DNA of 64,000 nucleotides from Scytalidium lignicola (Eukaryota > Ascomycota > Leotiomycetes). The stretch covers positions 1 to 64,000 of the forward strand of contig NCSJ02000026.1 of NCBI GenBank assembly GCA_002812745.2, written 5' to 3'. Each line of letters opens with the position of its first letter. Positions within the stretch are counted from its first letter, which is position 1. The notes below the pieces were generated by a model, which saw nothing but the letters and a program-made list of their open reading frames with translations, had not been told where the DNA came from and ran no database searches. Made by a program: the position numbers and the translations under genes. Of the stretch, positions 35,363-46,705 are shown in pieces.

Positions 35363-36727
35363 GGTGGTAACGTGTGTAGGCGTTAGTTGCACACGGAGCA
35401 GCAAGGCGTTGAAGGAAACCAGAAAGTCTTGACCTCATGGAGGGTAATCAAGATAGAGGACGCCATCCATTTTAGCAGCTAAGGGGATGTTACGATTCAA
35501 AACAATCCTACGGAGGTAGCGGTACGGTATTTAGGTGGGAGACGGGACGGCATTGGTGTGTCTTGAGGAATTTGATGCCTTAGGCTATGATATCAACAAC
35601 ATGTTAACTTATGCCGTGCTAAGGAAATTCTCCGAGACGGAAATGCCTGTTCACACCTTGTACAGTACCTTTAAAGGGAGGTACGTCAGCCAGTAGAAGC
35701 TGACTAACTAGAGGTTCATGCAGGACGGAGATACGACCTGTTGGACTTAGCCGGAGTTTCAGGGGTGCGAATTGCGTGTGAGAACGGTGGGAAACGCGTA
35801 ACTTTGAGTCGAGATGTACAACCTTTGGAGGAACGTAAGGTCGTATTGAAGAAGACTCACCCTGATACGTTGGAGCGTAAACTGCAGGTAGAAATGGCAT
35901 GCGACCCCGCACGACTAGTCCCGGCATATATGAGCCGGAAAGACGTGGTTCAAGACCCAGGTGATTATGGATCGAGTGAAACTAAAAGAGGAGACCTAGG
36001 GTTTTGAGAGACGGAACGCGCGGAAAGAAGGGTAATTAGAAGTGAAGCGTGTGGACCAGAGAGAGGAAGGGGAGACGTCTCCATCGATGAGATCCACTGC
36101 AGGAAGTGGGATCCGGATCCCACAGACGACGATGGTTGAATTTTTTTTTTTACTGAGATACGTAAGACGGCCTGTTATTTTTGACCATGCCGACTTCCTT
36201 CATTTAAGCTCAAACAATGAAGCGAGAGTGAGAAGGAAGCGAGCGACGTCTCAGGAGCACCGAAGCAGTAATATTCCCTACAATCTACAAGTGTACAGAG
36301 AACACGATATAGACCACCATCTAGCCACTCGAAAATAGCCGTATTTGGACTAGTATCCCTACGGATCTGACCATTGAATACCGATCTGGATAGAGAAACA
36401 AAAGGTATCCGTTGCTAAAACACTCGTTGAAACAAAAATAATTTATTTCACATCTTGCAAACCACGGAGGATATCATAAACTCGCTTGGTGCATTCCAGC
36501 TATCTAAAGGCTCATACCAACCAGAACTACACCGCTCAAATGCTCAGCATTGTTATACACGCTCATACAAAGTCATCAACGTATAAAGAAAAGGCTACAC
36601 AAGAAAAGTAATATACATCATGCCAGGCTTCCAGGCCGGGGGTATCAGAAACATCAGATCAACCACACATACTCACAAGCGTGCACACCCAAAAATCCCA
36701 TCTGCATAAAAAAACCGAATCACTTCT
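35363..36727. other. Intergenic region between DUF5672 gene and ELMO gene
   Basis: About 1.36 kb with normal GC and no gene that I recognise. Short overlapping frames at 35619-36007 and 36042-36338 lack any motif. There is a T run at 36141-36151. It includes the 5' flank of DUF5672 and the 3' flank of the ELMO gene. Confidence 0.5.
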
Positions 36728-38899
36728 TTAAATCTCGTAATAATAATCACCATCCAGCTCTTCCCTTGACGGGACAATACCTTTTCCCTCCTCCAAACCT
36801 GCTAGCCCATCTTCCAACCGAACGTTTAATAACCGGATCTTCAGCCCGTACTGCCCAACGAGATCTACCAGCTTGTTCGTCTCAGCCGTGATAGGAGCCT
36901 GGTTCAGCAGCATGAGTAACCCATCCAACCATTCAGAAGCGACACTATGGCTTGTTGGCATAAGTGTCAGAATTGCACGCTCGATCTGGTCACCGCCGTC
37001 ATTCTGAGGGTTATCAGAAACAGAAAAGAAGCTATTGATCGTTATCTTTGTAGTTGCCGTGGAAGATGATTTACTCCCGCCGGCAGTTTGATTGGGTTCC
37101 TTGAGTGTTGATGTGCTCGATATGATCGATACATCATCGTTTGATGTTGACACATTTGATACTACAGAGCTGACGGTTCCGAGGTCAATCTTCTCACTGA
37201 GTTGGTCTAAGGCTGGTTCGGTCGCAGTTCTAGAGCCAAACTCCTCGTAATGCAGATAACGGCGGTTATGAGAGAGTTTGACAAAGTGCCAAGACGTCGA
37301 CAAGGGACGTCTTGGTCCGTCACCAACACCATTCCTCTGTAGACTTCGCGGAAACCACGCGCCTTGAAGGAGGCAGCGTATGCGTTGTTCTTTGACAAAC
37401 TGTAAAGCCTCATGCTTCAGCTCCTCCCTCACTTGGTAGAGATGTTCTCCCCACAAATCATCGAATGTAAGCTCGAGCATCTCCATCTGTAGCTCTCTTA
37501 ACCGGGAGTAATCGAATTCAGTGAGCTCTTCTTCAACTTCGGCGACATCCTTCGTTCGAGACGCTTGGCCAACTACCTGTTCAACAAGAATCCGCACCAA
37601 ATCGGCGACCTTATCGAAATCATCTTGTTCAGCACCTGTTATCTTCCATAGTCTGAAAAAGCTTTGTAAGCTTGCTAAATGCAGCCTTGACCATTGTAAA
37701 AGAAGAGGCGAGAATATCTTATCATAGTTTTTCATCCCTTCTAGGACAAGGTAGCTTTTAGCATCCTTTAAGTCCGATGAATCGACTTCAAAATGCTCAT
37801 AGAGTATAGACGTAACTGCTAAGCTTGCCCTAGCTATCGGACATCTCTCATGCATAGGCTTCGTTGATTGCTCTAGAAGGAGCTTTTGGAAACCATCTTC
37901 TTGTTTTCTGACGAAGTCAGTCAGATCCATCATGCCCAGAAATCCAGTCTCTTCAAATTCCCCAGCAGGACTTTCACTCTTAAACCCCAACCGTCGCCAC
38001 TTCTCCGGATTATGTCGTTTGCTCCCTTTCTTTCCAGTATCGGCCAACTCTTCCGCCTTACTAACGCCATTCGTTTCCTTCTTCTCAGGAGCACTAGCCA
38101 GGTGCAATCCTTTTAAAGCTCTTCTGTGGTCTGGCCTTTCCAGCTCGACTTTCACATCTCTCCACTTCCGCAGTAACAACTTTGTCAAGGCCTGGAAGTC
38201 CAACAAAGGGTGTGCCAGATCTTGCAACGCAGAACTCTGCATTAGTATGTAAACCTCCTTAATCACTCCAAGATCTTGTAACCTCTTGATAAATTTCGGC
38301 CATTCCTCTCCTGTCCCGCTTACTTTCCCGACGCCAGCAGCACTTTCGCCTTTGCTACTGTCCATCGTCAAGGCATCTCGCATTAGAGCATTCAACAACA
38401 TCAACGCATTCGTGCAGAGAGCATGATCTGCCGAATTAAGTTGTGAAACCACCATCTCGAAGAACTGAGGATATACAGCAACTGCTGGCTTGAGAGCTCG
38501 AAATCCAAACGCACCAGGCATTCGTATAGCAGACTGCGTATGGCTCACCACTGCAACTAAAATAGCCATAGCCCCCCTCAAGATGTTAACAAGTGGATGC
38601 GTAACAATTAATTCCACGATCCTTTCTACCAACTCTCCTGACGTTGTATTCTCGAACATTTCCCACCCCATATCAACTTCGAGGAGACGACTCAGACTCT
38701 GCAATGCATATGCGAGAGTATTACCGCCGGTAATCATAATTAATCGACGTAAGACGGTAAGACCACCTGATAATATGAAGGCATCTGCAAAGGCAGGGTC
38801 ATTGATCGAGGATTGGAGCTTGAAGACGGCCATTTTGCGCATGGCATCTTCATCGCTGGAGAGGCGGGCGATGAGCGCGGGGATATCTGCTTGATCCAT
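36728..38899 (-). CDS. ELMO/CED-12 domain protein
   Basis: This single exon of 723 residues starts at the ATG at 38899; the longer frame begins with TTG. The N-terminal third is an armadillo-like helical region (DIPALIARLSSDEDAMRKMAVFKLQSS, LTVLRRLI) as in ELMO proteins. A central ELMO segment (FRLWKITGAEQDDFDKVADLVRILVEQ) and a C-terminal PH-like domain beginning around GAWFPRSLQRN...WHFVKLSHNRRYLHYEEF follow. In animals ELMO partners DOCK exchange factors to activate Rac and control actin; fungi keep DOCK and ELMO homologues, so a role in polarised growth is likely but inferred. Ser/Thr-rich insertions interrupt the PH-like part. No proline-rich C-terminal tail is visible. Confidence 0.85.
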   Translation of the reverse strand: MDQADIPALIARLSSDEDAMRKMAVFKLQSSINDPAFADAFILSGGLTVLRRLIMITGGNTLAYALQSLSRLLEVDMGWEMFENTTSGELVERIVELIVTHPLVNILRGAMAILVAVVSHTQSAIRMPGAFGFRALKPAVAVYPQFFEMVVSQLNSADHALCTNALMLLNALMRDALTMDSSKGESAAGVGKVSGTGEEWPKFIKRLQDLGVIKEVYILMQSSALQDLAHPLLDFQALTKLLLRKWRDVKVELERPDHRRALKGLHLASAPEKKETNGVSKAEELADTGKKGSKRHNPEKWRRLGFKSESPAGEFEETGFLGMMDLTDFVRKQEDGFQKLLLEQSTKPMHERCPIARASLAVTSILYEHFEVDSSDLKDAKSYLVLEGMKNYDKIFSPLLLQWSRLHLASLQSFFRLWKITGAEQDDFDKVADLVRILVEQVVGQASRTKDVAEVEEELTEFDYSRLRELQMEMLELTFDDLWGEHLYQVREELKHEALQFVKEQRIRCLLQGAWFPRSLQRNGVGDGPRRPLSTSWHFVKLSHNRRYLHYEEFGSRTATEPALDQLSEKIDLGTVSSVVSNVSTSNDDVSIISSTSTLKEPNQTAGGSKSSSTATTKITINSFFSVSDNPQNDGGDQIERAILTLMPTSHSVASEWLDGLLMLLNQAPITAETNKLVDLVGQYGLKIRLLNVRLEDGLAGLEEGKGIVPSREELDGDYYYEI

Positions 38900-40639
38900 C
38901 TTCGTTTGTAGGAAATAGGAACTGTTCAAAAGATTAGTCAGTATAGTTCTTGAATAGTATCAACTGTTCACGTCTAACCTCTGCACTTTCAGCTCGTCTG
39001 CACAAGGTCTAGATTGTCGTGAAGCGGCACCCAGTTCAACGGGGGTAATACAGTACAATGACTTTCAGAAGGGGTCAGCCACAGGCTTCGGCATAACGTC
39101 GGATAGGGTACGGAAAAACTTTTTGTAAAGTTCAGCAAGGGTTCAGAATTAATCCGAGCACATACTACTCCGTAGCTTTTACCAGCAACAGCCTAAAATT
39201 ACAGTATCCCTCAGTGTCCCTTACGTTCTTAACCACTAAAATAGCCTATAACTACAGTGTGCTCAATCACTAAAGTCATCTATAATCGCAATATACTTAA
39301 CCATTAAAGTCACTTGTAATTATAAAGTACTTAGCTACTATAATTATAAGCCATTTTAATAGTTAAGTATACTATAATTACAAACTGCTTCTTTTATTTA
39401 GTATGCTCGGATTAATTATTTTTTACCTGTTGGTAAGCTAGTCATATGGGGATTGCGGGGGGTTGCGATCAATGTAAACTAGTCCTAATTAGGTAGCGTA
39501 TAGCTATAGCTTAGGCTACTCCCCTCAACCTTCTGAAATCAATCAATCAACACAATTAGCATATCATCATAAAAGTGACGTGCTACGTGTTATCGGTAGT
39601 GTACCGACAATACCCTTGCTGAACTTGATTTTTTCTACCCTTTCGGCCAACTCTTACATTTCTCTGAAGCCTCCTCGTTTGTTTGCAGGGAGTTTGTATC
39701 GGGAGGGCCTTTTGAAAGCTCAGAGGGCGAGAAAAATCAGAGACGAAGGATTTCCAAGTAGAGTAACACGATAACCAATTCTGGTCATCTACGTCCGTAT
39801 TCTGCTACCAATGCACTGGAAACATGGCTGACTGTGTATGCTATCGCTCATATTATTTACAAAGATACCCTTTCAAAGACAAGGGGAAATAAGCAGAAAC
39901 GGCAATTCTGCAGAACAAGTCAACTCAGTGGGTTCAACCAGTTAAATGATATAATTAGGAAGAGGAAATTCCAAGCCGGCACGTGGCTGGTTTGTTGTAA
40001 TGTGCATGAGTAGCGTTATCAAGGAAAGAGGTTGTTCTACGGAGTACCGACACCGGAGTATCGTAGCCTCAAAGATATCATTATCTGCTAATCTGGCTTG
40101 GGCAACGTCATTACAATGGAATCGAAGCCATACACATAAGGATAAATTACTGGACCATGCGTCAAACAAAGCTGGGGCACGTGTGGGGCTAATAATTAGC
40201 TCAGTACATCCGTAGTTTTTCCGGGCTGCGCTCGCAATGTGGTGATATGATTGGCGGAATCATTTTGCTGCCGATCCAGGTCCTTACACGGATTTATTGA
40301 TCCACGAAATGCGGGACTGAGTCAACCACCAGATTCTTTCGTCAGTTCCCCTTGGCTCCTTGCTTTTTCATTGTCGAGACGTACTCCCATCTTATTCGGT
40401 TTGTTGAGAATACTTGTCTCGCTGTGCAATTGCACAGAACGGGGCCAGACCACACGGACGATACCGTTGCAGCTGCTGCAGAGCGCAGCCTTTCACATGT
40501 CAGTGAGCTTTGCTAGCAAAGACGACACCACAATATATCTGATAACGTTGTGAGAAGCGCTGGGCAGTTTCCTATCGTTGCTGTCTGAAACTTCTTTGCC
40601 TCTTTTTTATCCTGCTCTGCAGCGACTCTATAGTCAACA
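38900..40639. other. Divergent intergenic region between ELMO and GUT2 genes
   Basis: About 1.7 kb. It has an AT-rich block at 39160-39420 with repeated short motifs around CACTAAAGTCA/TATAATTACA, then the dispersed repeat listed below. Open frames at 39580-39774, 39942-40215 and 40251-40553 overlap in conflicting frames and show no family signature. Confidence 0.5.
39479..39606 (+). repeat. Dispersed non-coding repeat, copy C
   Basis: This is the longest and least mutated of three related copies. It contains a CCTAATTAGGTAG block, the near-palindromic ATAGCTATAGCTTAGGCTA, ACCTTCTGAAATCAATCAA, CAACACAATTAGCATATCAT and GTGACGTGCTACGTGTTATCG. The other copies are at 20762-20860 (same strand) and 11951-12083 (opposite strand). 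Confidence 0.65.
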
Positions 40640-42595
40640 ATGGCATTCCGTCAACGAATCGCAAAGCCTCTTCTCTACACTACGGGTGCATTGGTTGGTG
40701 GTGGCAGTTTTCTCTACTACACCTATCGACCACGAAATATCCCTGGATCCGAGCCGCCCACTGTCCCACCACCAAGTTATGGAGCCGAAGGAAGGTTACG
40801 ACCACCGCGATTTCCCAAAGTCAAGTCGAGAGACGAGCAAATAGCTGCATTAAAGAAGAGTGGGGAGTCTGCAAACAAAACGACACATGGAACAAACGAG
40901 AGGGATGATGATATCTATGATCTTCTCGTAATTGGCGCAGGAGCTACAGGTGCTGGAATAGCACTTGATGCTGCAACAAGAGGCCTGAAAGTGGCGCTCG
41001 TGGAGAGGGATGATTTCAGCAGTGGAACAAGCAGTAAAAGCACAAAGTTGGTACATGGTGGTGTGAGATACCTCGAGAAGGCCGTCTGGGAACTAGATTA
41101 CAACCAATATGCTCTAGTACGGGAAGCGTTGAGGGAAAGAAAATATTTCTTGGATACTGCGCCACATCTCTCATCATGGCTACCTATCATGCTGCCACTT
41201 GATAAGTGGTGGAAGGCACCATATTATTGGGTTGGAACCAAGTTCTATGATTTATTGGCCGGGTCAGAGGGAATTGAGAGTTCATACTTCTTGACGAAGA
41301 GTAAAGCTCTCGATGCTTTTCCCATGTTAAAGAGAACAGATTTGGTCGGCGCGTTGGTGTACTATGATGGTGCACATAACGACTCAAGGATGAACGTGTC
41401 TCTGGCAATGACAGCCGCACTGTATGGTGCTACAGTCGTCAACCACCTCGAAGTCACAGCTCTGGAGAAAGATGCATCAGGAAAGTTGTGTGGCGCACGA
41501 GCCAAAGATCTAGTCCAAGAGAAGAATGGTAAAAAGGTTGAAGAAATCAAGATCCGTGCTAGAGGCATCATAAATGCTACTGGCCCCTTCACTGACAGCA
41601 TCCGGAAGATGGACGACCCTAATATCAAGGAAATTGTTGCTCCATCCTCCGGTGTCCATGTTGTGCTCCCAGGCTATTACAGTCCCCAGAAGATGGGTCT
41701 CATAGATCCGAAAACCTCTGACGGGCGGGTCATCTTCTTCCTCCCTTGGCAGGGAAACACCATCGCTGGCACAACTGATGCACCAACAACAATCTCTCAG
41801 AATCCCGTCGCTGGTGAAGAAGAGATTGACTGGATTCTCTCTGAGATACGCCACTACCTCTCCCCTGAGATTAATGTCCGCCGCGGGGATGTACTAGCTG
41901 CTTGGTCTGGAATACGCCCTCTCGTCAAAGACCCCAAGGCTAAAAATACAGAATCGTTGGTCCGCAATCATTTAATTGACATGTCTAGCTCTGGTCTGCT
42001 GACTTGCGCGGGAGGAAAATGGACCACCTATCGCCAAATGGGCGAAGAGTGTGTTGATGAAGCAATCATCCAATTCCACCTACAGCCCAAACCAGTAACG
42101 AATGCCCCAGATGTTTCGGGCACATCTACAGTCGATGACGGTGCCAAACTAGACGGAACCTGCCAAACACACTCAGTAAAGCTACTCGGTGCACATGGTT
42201 ACTCTAAAACACTCTTCATAAATCTAATCCAACACTTCGGTCTCGAAACTGATGTGGCGAAACACCTGACCGAATCTTACGGCGACCGGGCGTGGACGGT
42301 AGCTGCTTTGAGTACTCCCACTGAGAAGAGATTTCCTGTGAGAGGAGAAAAGATCAGTCCGATGTACCCGTTTATCGATGGCGAAGTTAGGTATGCTGTT
42401 CGTCATGAGTATGCACAGACCGCTGCAGATGTATTGGGGCGCAGGACGCGTTTGGCATTTTTGAATGCGCAGACTGCGCTAGAAGCGTTGCCGAGAGTCA
42501 TTGATATCATGGCTGGTGAGTTAGGGTGGGACAATAAAAGGAAGGATTTAGAGTGGAGAGAGAGTAAGCCGCATCTTTACCTACGTTACGATTAA
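40640..42595 (+). CDS. GUT2: Mitochondrial FAD-dependent glycerol-3-phosphate dehydrogenase
   Basis: A single exon encodes 651 residues. The enzyme oxidises glycerol-3-phosphate to dihydroxyacetone phosphate on the inner mitochondrial membrane and passes electrons to ubiquinone. A basic N-terminus with a hydrophobic stretch (about 1-30, MAFRQRIAKPLLYTT) serves as import and anchor signal. The dinucleotide-binding motif DLLVIGAGATGAGIALDAA is at about 94-112, followed by the family signature SGTSSKSTKLVHGGVRYLEK. The substrate domain includes FLPWQGNTIAGTTDAP and LLTCAGGKWTTYRQM, and the C-terminal DAO_C region includes RYAVRHEYAQTAADVLGRRTRLAFL. Length matches the fungal family. There is no sign of damage or introns. 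Confidence 0.96.
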   Translation: MAFRQRIAKPLLYTTGALVGGGSFLYYTYRPRNIPGSEPPTVPPPSYGAEGRLRPPRFPKVKSRDEQIAALKKSGESANKTTHGTNERDDDIYDLLVIGAGATGAGIALDAATRGLKVALVERDDFSSGTSSKSTKLVHGGVRYLEKAVWELDYNQYALVREALRERKYFLDTAPHLSSWLPIMLPLDKWWKAPYYWVGTKFYDLLAGSEGIESSYFLTKSKALDAFPMLKRTDLVGALVYYDGAHNDSRMNVSLAMTAALYGATVVNHLEVTALEKDASGKLCGARAKDLVQEKNGKKVEEIKIRARGIINATGPFTDSIRKMDDPNIKEIVAPSSGVHVVLPGYYSPQKMGLIDPKTSDGRVIFFLPWQGNTIAGTTDAPTTISQNPVAGEEEIDWILSEIRHYLSPEINVRRGDVLAAWSGIRPLVKDPKAKNTESLVRNHLIDMSSSGLLTCAGGKWTTYRQMGEECVDEAIIQFHLQPKPVTNAPDVSGTSTVDDGAKLDGTCQTHSVKLLGAHGYSKTLFINLIQHFGLETDVAKHLTESYGDRAWTVAALSTPTEKRFPVRGEKISPMYPFIDGEVRYAVRHEYAQTAADVLGRRTRLAFLNAQTALEALPRVIDIMAGELGWDNKRKDLEWRESKPHLYLRYD

Positions 42596-43289
42596 ATTTA
42601 GACATAACTAACGTATCACAGCTGTCAATTACCTTGGCTCGATGGGTCTGCCAAAATCTAAACTCACTGCTACAAGAAAACAGGTTGAGCAAGGAAAACT
42701 CAGCTTCAAAGACTCCATTGAGTATAAAATGTATAGTCGACATGATCAACCTGCGGATCAATTGGCTAGTGATGTGGGGCTCACGGAAAAGAGTCCCGCT
42801 GAGAAGTAGGTGTGGGATAAGGGGGATGTTTGTAATGGGTGCATAAAAGCTTTGTTTACAATCTTCGTAGACACATTACTTGATGAGATAGATGATTTCT
42901 GGTTATATCATTGCTTTGTATAAGATAATCATATCTGATTATGGGGTAGGTTAGATTTTTGGATTCACGCCAATCCTGTATTCAGGGTATAGATATAATG
43001 CTTTTTATAATACAGATCTTAGTAGAAAGTGCAGCAGTACCCATTAAATTATTAATATAAATATTAAAGCAAAAGGAACAAGTAGTGATCTTATGAGAAT
43101 TGAAATCTTCACTGTTAATTACTAGTTGGACATGTCACAGTGAAAGACTAGACAGTTGATCATGTGATCCTGGAATTAGTCATCTCACCAAGCTTCCGAC
43201 ATGCCTCGGCAAATACCTCCCATAGCCTCGCAAAGGTGAGAATCAATATATTCAAGACTCCTGCAAATTTCTGCATCAATGCAAGAAAG
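42596..43289. other. Intergenic region between GUT2 and PEX12
   Basis: This 694-bp stretch holds the GUT2 3' flank and the PEX12 promoter. It is AT-rich from about 42840 to 43150. No other gene is supported. Confidence 0.5.
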
Positions 43290-44585
43290 ATGGAGTTCCA
43301 AACCGCCCTTGAGGGCACTTTCGACGATTACAAGCCCTCGCTCTTTGAACTCCTCTCCGAGCAACAACTTGCGTCACTACTTCCACCATCCCTCCGTTAC
43401 CTCCTTGCAGTAGCAACGCACCGACATCCCCGCTACCTCCTCCGAATCCTCAATTCCTTCGATGAGCTCTATGCTCTTCTCATGCTCATTGTCGAGCGCC
43501 ATTACCTAAAGACTTATGGCGGTGGCTTCACCGAGAACTTCTATGGCCTCAAGCGTGAAAAAGCGCTGCGCGCAGGCGAAATCCCTCGAGCAAATATAGG
43601 TGCTCCTAGCTTAGTGAGGGAAGCACTTGCGTTGAATTCAACGGACATCTGGAAAAATCTTGCAGTAATGGTTGGGATCCCATACCTGAAACGCAAACTC
43701 GATGAAGCGTACGAGATAAACGCGCCGCGAGCACTGCTAGGTGCGAATTACAACCGCCTGCCGCCGAATCCGACATGGAAACAGAGATTCCTACATTATT
43801 ATCGATGGTTCTTACGACATATATACCCAAGCGTTAATGCTGCATATTACTTCTCCTTATTAGCTTTCAACATTGCCTATCTCTTTGATAACTCCAAATT
43901 CCACTCGCCGTTCATGTGGTTAATTGGCACGCGCATGCGCCGTCTTGGAGAGGCAGATTACCGTGCGATTGAGATGTTAAATTCACCACCCCCCAAGGCG
44001 CACGGTTCGAATCTTGGGTCGAGGTCATTCTTCCATCCTAGCATACTAGGACCGAGAGTGCTCTCTAGTTTAAAGATTTTGCTCCCAACTAGTATCTTTG
44101 CGCTCAAATTCCTTGAATGGTGGCATGCTTCGGATTTTGCCAACCAGTTATCCCGCAAGGCAGCTGAAGCGCTGGAACTTCCTCCACCTGTTATATCTGG
44201 CTTATCCATATCCTCGAAGCCTTTGAAGCCTACAAAGCCAACACCTTCTCAGGCTAACACGGAGGATGAAAAGGTTGAGGACCCAGAGCCACAACATCCG
44301 CCTATAGCTTCAAAATCCCTGTTACCAGTATATGTTGTGTCTATGCCAGAAGATTCGGAGCTCTGCCCCATTTGCAAGAATGATGTACAAACCGCTACAG
44401 CTTGTCAGACTGGTTTCGTGTTTTGTTATACATGTATCTTCCGATGGGTAGAAGGTAATCATGATCTCCAGGAGACATTTATGAAAGGGAGGGAGGGGAA
44501 GTGGGAAAGTGGGAAAGGTCGGTGTGCTGTTACTGGAAGAAGAGTATTAGGTGGCACAGAAGGCTTGAGAAGAATCATGATCTAG
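43290..44585 (+). CDS. PEX12: Peroxisome assembly protein 12 (peroxin, RING)
   Basis: A single exon encodes 431 residues. Pex12 forms the peroxisomal ubiquitin-ligase complex with Pex2 and Pex10, which recycles the import receptor Pex5. The N-terminal Pex2/Pex12 domain begins [20 protein letters not shown] and includes [20 protein letters not shown] and [21 protein letters not shown], with membrane segments in the middle. The C-terminal RING (about 359-382) reads CPIC...CQTG...CYTC. It is the reduced five-cysteine RING typical of Pex12, binding fewer zinc ions than a classical RING. The ATG at 43290 is chosen because homology begins there; the longer frame from 43164 adds a non-conserved stretch. 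Confidence 0.95.
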   Translation: MEFQTALEGTFDDYKPSLFELLSEQQLASLLPPSLRYLLAVATHRHPRYLLRILNSFDELYALLMLIVERHYLKTYGGGFTENFYGLKREKALRAGEIPRANIGAPSLVREALALNSTDIWKNLAVMVGIPYLKRKLDEAYEINAPRALLGANYNRLPPNPTWKQRFLHYYRWFLRHIYPSVNAAYYFSLLAFNIAYLFDNSKFHSPFMWLIGTRMRRLGEADYRAIEMLNSPPPKAHGSNLGSRSFFHPSILGPRVLSSLKILLPTSIFALKFLEWWHASDFANQLSRKAAEALELPPPVISGLSISSKPLKPTKPTPSQANTEDEKVEDPEPQHPPIASKSLLPVYVVSMPEDSELCPICKNDVQTATACQTGFVFCYTCIFRWVEGNHDLQETFMKGREGKWESGKGRCAVTGRRVLGGTEGLRRIMI

Positions 44586-44773
44586 ATGATTTTGTTTGAC
44601 AGGGAGTTTCCTGGAATATGTGTATCAAAAATCTCAAGTGTATTTTATGCATTCTTGGCGTTCATTTGGAAGATGGGGATGGATAGGCATATAATCTGGA
44701 AATACAAAAGCGGTGCCTTACGGCAGTAAACCAGACCACCTTCAATACGTACGCGACTCTGGAGATAGATACA

Positions 44774-44848
44774 ATCAATCATGAATCAACACACGTAATA
44801 GCTCTCCATGCAGCGAGAGCCTTTACGGCCATTTCCGAGTGAACTGAC
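44774..44848 (-). repeat. 75-bp dispersed hairpin repeat, copy 2
   Basis: The reverse complement matches 28371-28444 with one single-base insertion and a few substitutions. It contains the same GCTCTC/GAGAGC stem. Like copy 1, it lies between two convergent genes (PEX12 and TRP2). Confidence 0.75.
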
Positions 44849-44968
44849 GCTAGGCAGTCAAGGAGAAAGATACTTGATATACAGAATAGCAAATTTTGCT
44901 CAAACTCTTGTAATTGTCTCTCCAGAATGCGTTTTCTATTCTAATTTAGTCTATTAAAATTAGAGGGT

Positions 44969-46705
44969 TTAACCAGCCGCCAAGTCAATATGGGGCTTCT
45001 TTTCCAACGAGTGAGTGACGAGGCCACTCTTCGCTGCACCGTTATTCTTTTCATCCGATTGCATTCGCGAGTATAACTTCTCAGCGGATTTTATACACTG
45101 CATATTTGCACCTAATTTATTCATTGTTTCGACCCATTCTTCGTAGGGGTCCGAGTCAAAGACTATTCCACCACCTGGAAGAACATTAATGCGTTAGTAT
45201 ATTCAATATCAAATATGTTCATTAGAATAGGCTAGGGTTTGTAACATACCAGCTTGAAGATAGGCAATACCATCCTTTACTAGCATTGTGCGCAATGCGA
45301 TGCAAGTATCCATTTCTCCTTCTGATTCAACTCCATTCTCGTCAACACTACCGTACCCGAAATACCCAACAGCACCAGCATAAACTCCTCGCTTCTCTTT
45401 CTCCAGCTCAGCAATGAGCTCCATAGCCTTTACTTTTGGTGCCCCCGAAACTGTCCCAGCAGGGAAGATTGATCTGAAAGCATCAAATCTGGTCTTGTCC
45501 TTCCTTAAGATGCCTGACACTTGCGAAACAAGATGTTGAACGTGACTAAACTTCTCAACCACCATCAACCGGTCCACGCGTGTAGTCAAAGGGTCACAGA
45601 TACGATTAATATCATTGCGTGCCAGATCTACAAGCATGACGTGTTCTGCTCTGTCTTTGAGTGAACTGCGTAGCTCTTCAGCCAGTGCCTCGTCCTCTTC
45701 TGGACTTTTACCCCTCTTCACCGTCCCAGCAATTGGATGTGTAATGATCCTGCCTTCCTCGGCCTTCACTAAGAGTTCAGGAGACGCGCCAACGATTTGG
45801 AAATCCTGGCAGTTGATATAGAAGAGATACGGTGATGGATTGACTGTTCTGAGATGACGGTAGATGTTGAACGGATGGAGACTAGTTGGTCGGGCAAAGC
45901 GTTGAGATGGCACGGCTTGAATAATATCTCCGCCTATGATATGTTTCTTGAGTGTTGTAACATGCGTCTCATAACCAGTCTGACCTATATTAGAGGTATA
46001 TTGTTGTTCGAGCTTAATAGGTTGTTGAACTGGAAGAGGAGTATCTGGTAACTGAAGGACATTCACGATCTCATCAACTATGGCTCGCGCTTTCTCATAC
46101 TCCGATTCAAGCTTTGAAAGATCTTCCGGGACATGTAAGTATGTTATGACTTTTATGACGCCGAAGAACCGATCAAAGGCTACAACTGTGTCGAAGAGCA
46201 TAAACAAGGACTCTGGAACCTTGAGCACATCCTGCATTGGTCTTGCGGTCTTTGGTTCAAAATATCGCACGCAATCGTATCCCACATATCCAATTGCGCC
46301 ACCAGTAAGAGGTGGCAGTTTCAGTCCAGGAACACTTGCAACTCGACTTTTTGCAAGCTCTGCCTGCAGAGCAGGTAAAGGGTCTACTTGGTCGCCATGT
46401 CCTTCTCCTGTCTTGAGAATCTTTCTTGGACCAGCACCTATAAAACTATACCTGCCTACCCTCTCAGTAGCCGCACTCTCAAACAAGAAGGAGAAGTCAG
46501 ATTTCGAATGCGCAGAAACCTTCAAATATGCCGCGGAAGGGGTGATGAGGTCGGAGGAAATTTGCGCGAAAACAGGAACTAGGTTCGGCGCATTGGGCTT
46601 TCCAATTGACTGGGTAATTATGTCTTGTATGGTGTTATAAGACGGCTGGAGGTCTTCCTTAAAGACTGTAAGTTGAACCGTATAGTCATCAGGTCGAAGA
46701 GTCAT
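44969..46705 (-). CDS. TRP2: Anthranilate synthase component I
   Basis: Two exons (46705-45250 and 45174-44969) give 553 residues. The enzyme converts chorismate to anthranilate at the first step of tryptophan synthesis, using ammonia from the glutaminase partner. The N-terminal region has FLFESAATERVGRYSFIGA, the segment that binds feedback tryptophan in the family. The chorismate-binding domain has PSQRFARPTSLHPFNIYRHL, HPIAGTVKRGKS, LVDLARNDINRIC and FRSIFPAGTVSGAPKVKAMEL. The intron 45175-45249 splits the conserved QAGGGIVFDSDP; exon 2 ends HIDLAAG. The start is uncertain: 46705 is the first in-frame ATG, and an upstream ATG followed by GTAAGT at about 46733 does not splice in frame. Confidence 0.94.

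Noticed and set aside
46080..46640. 186-codon plus-strand frame
   Set aside because: It is antisense to the strongly supported TRP2 coding sequence.
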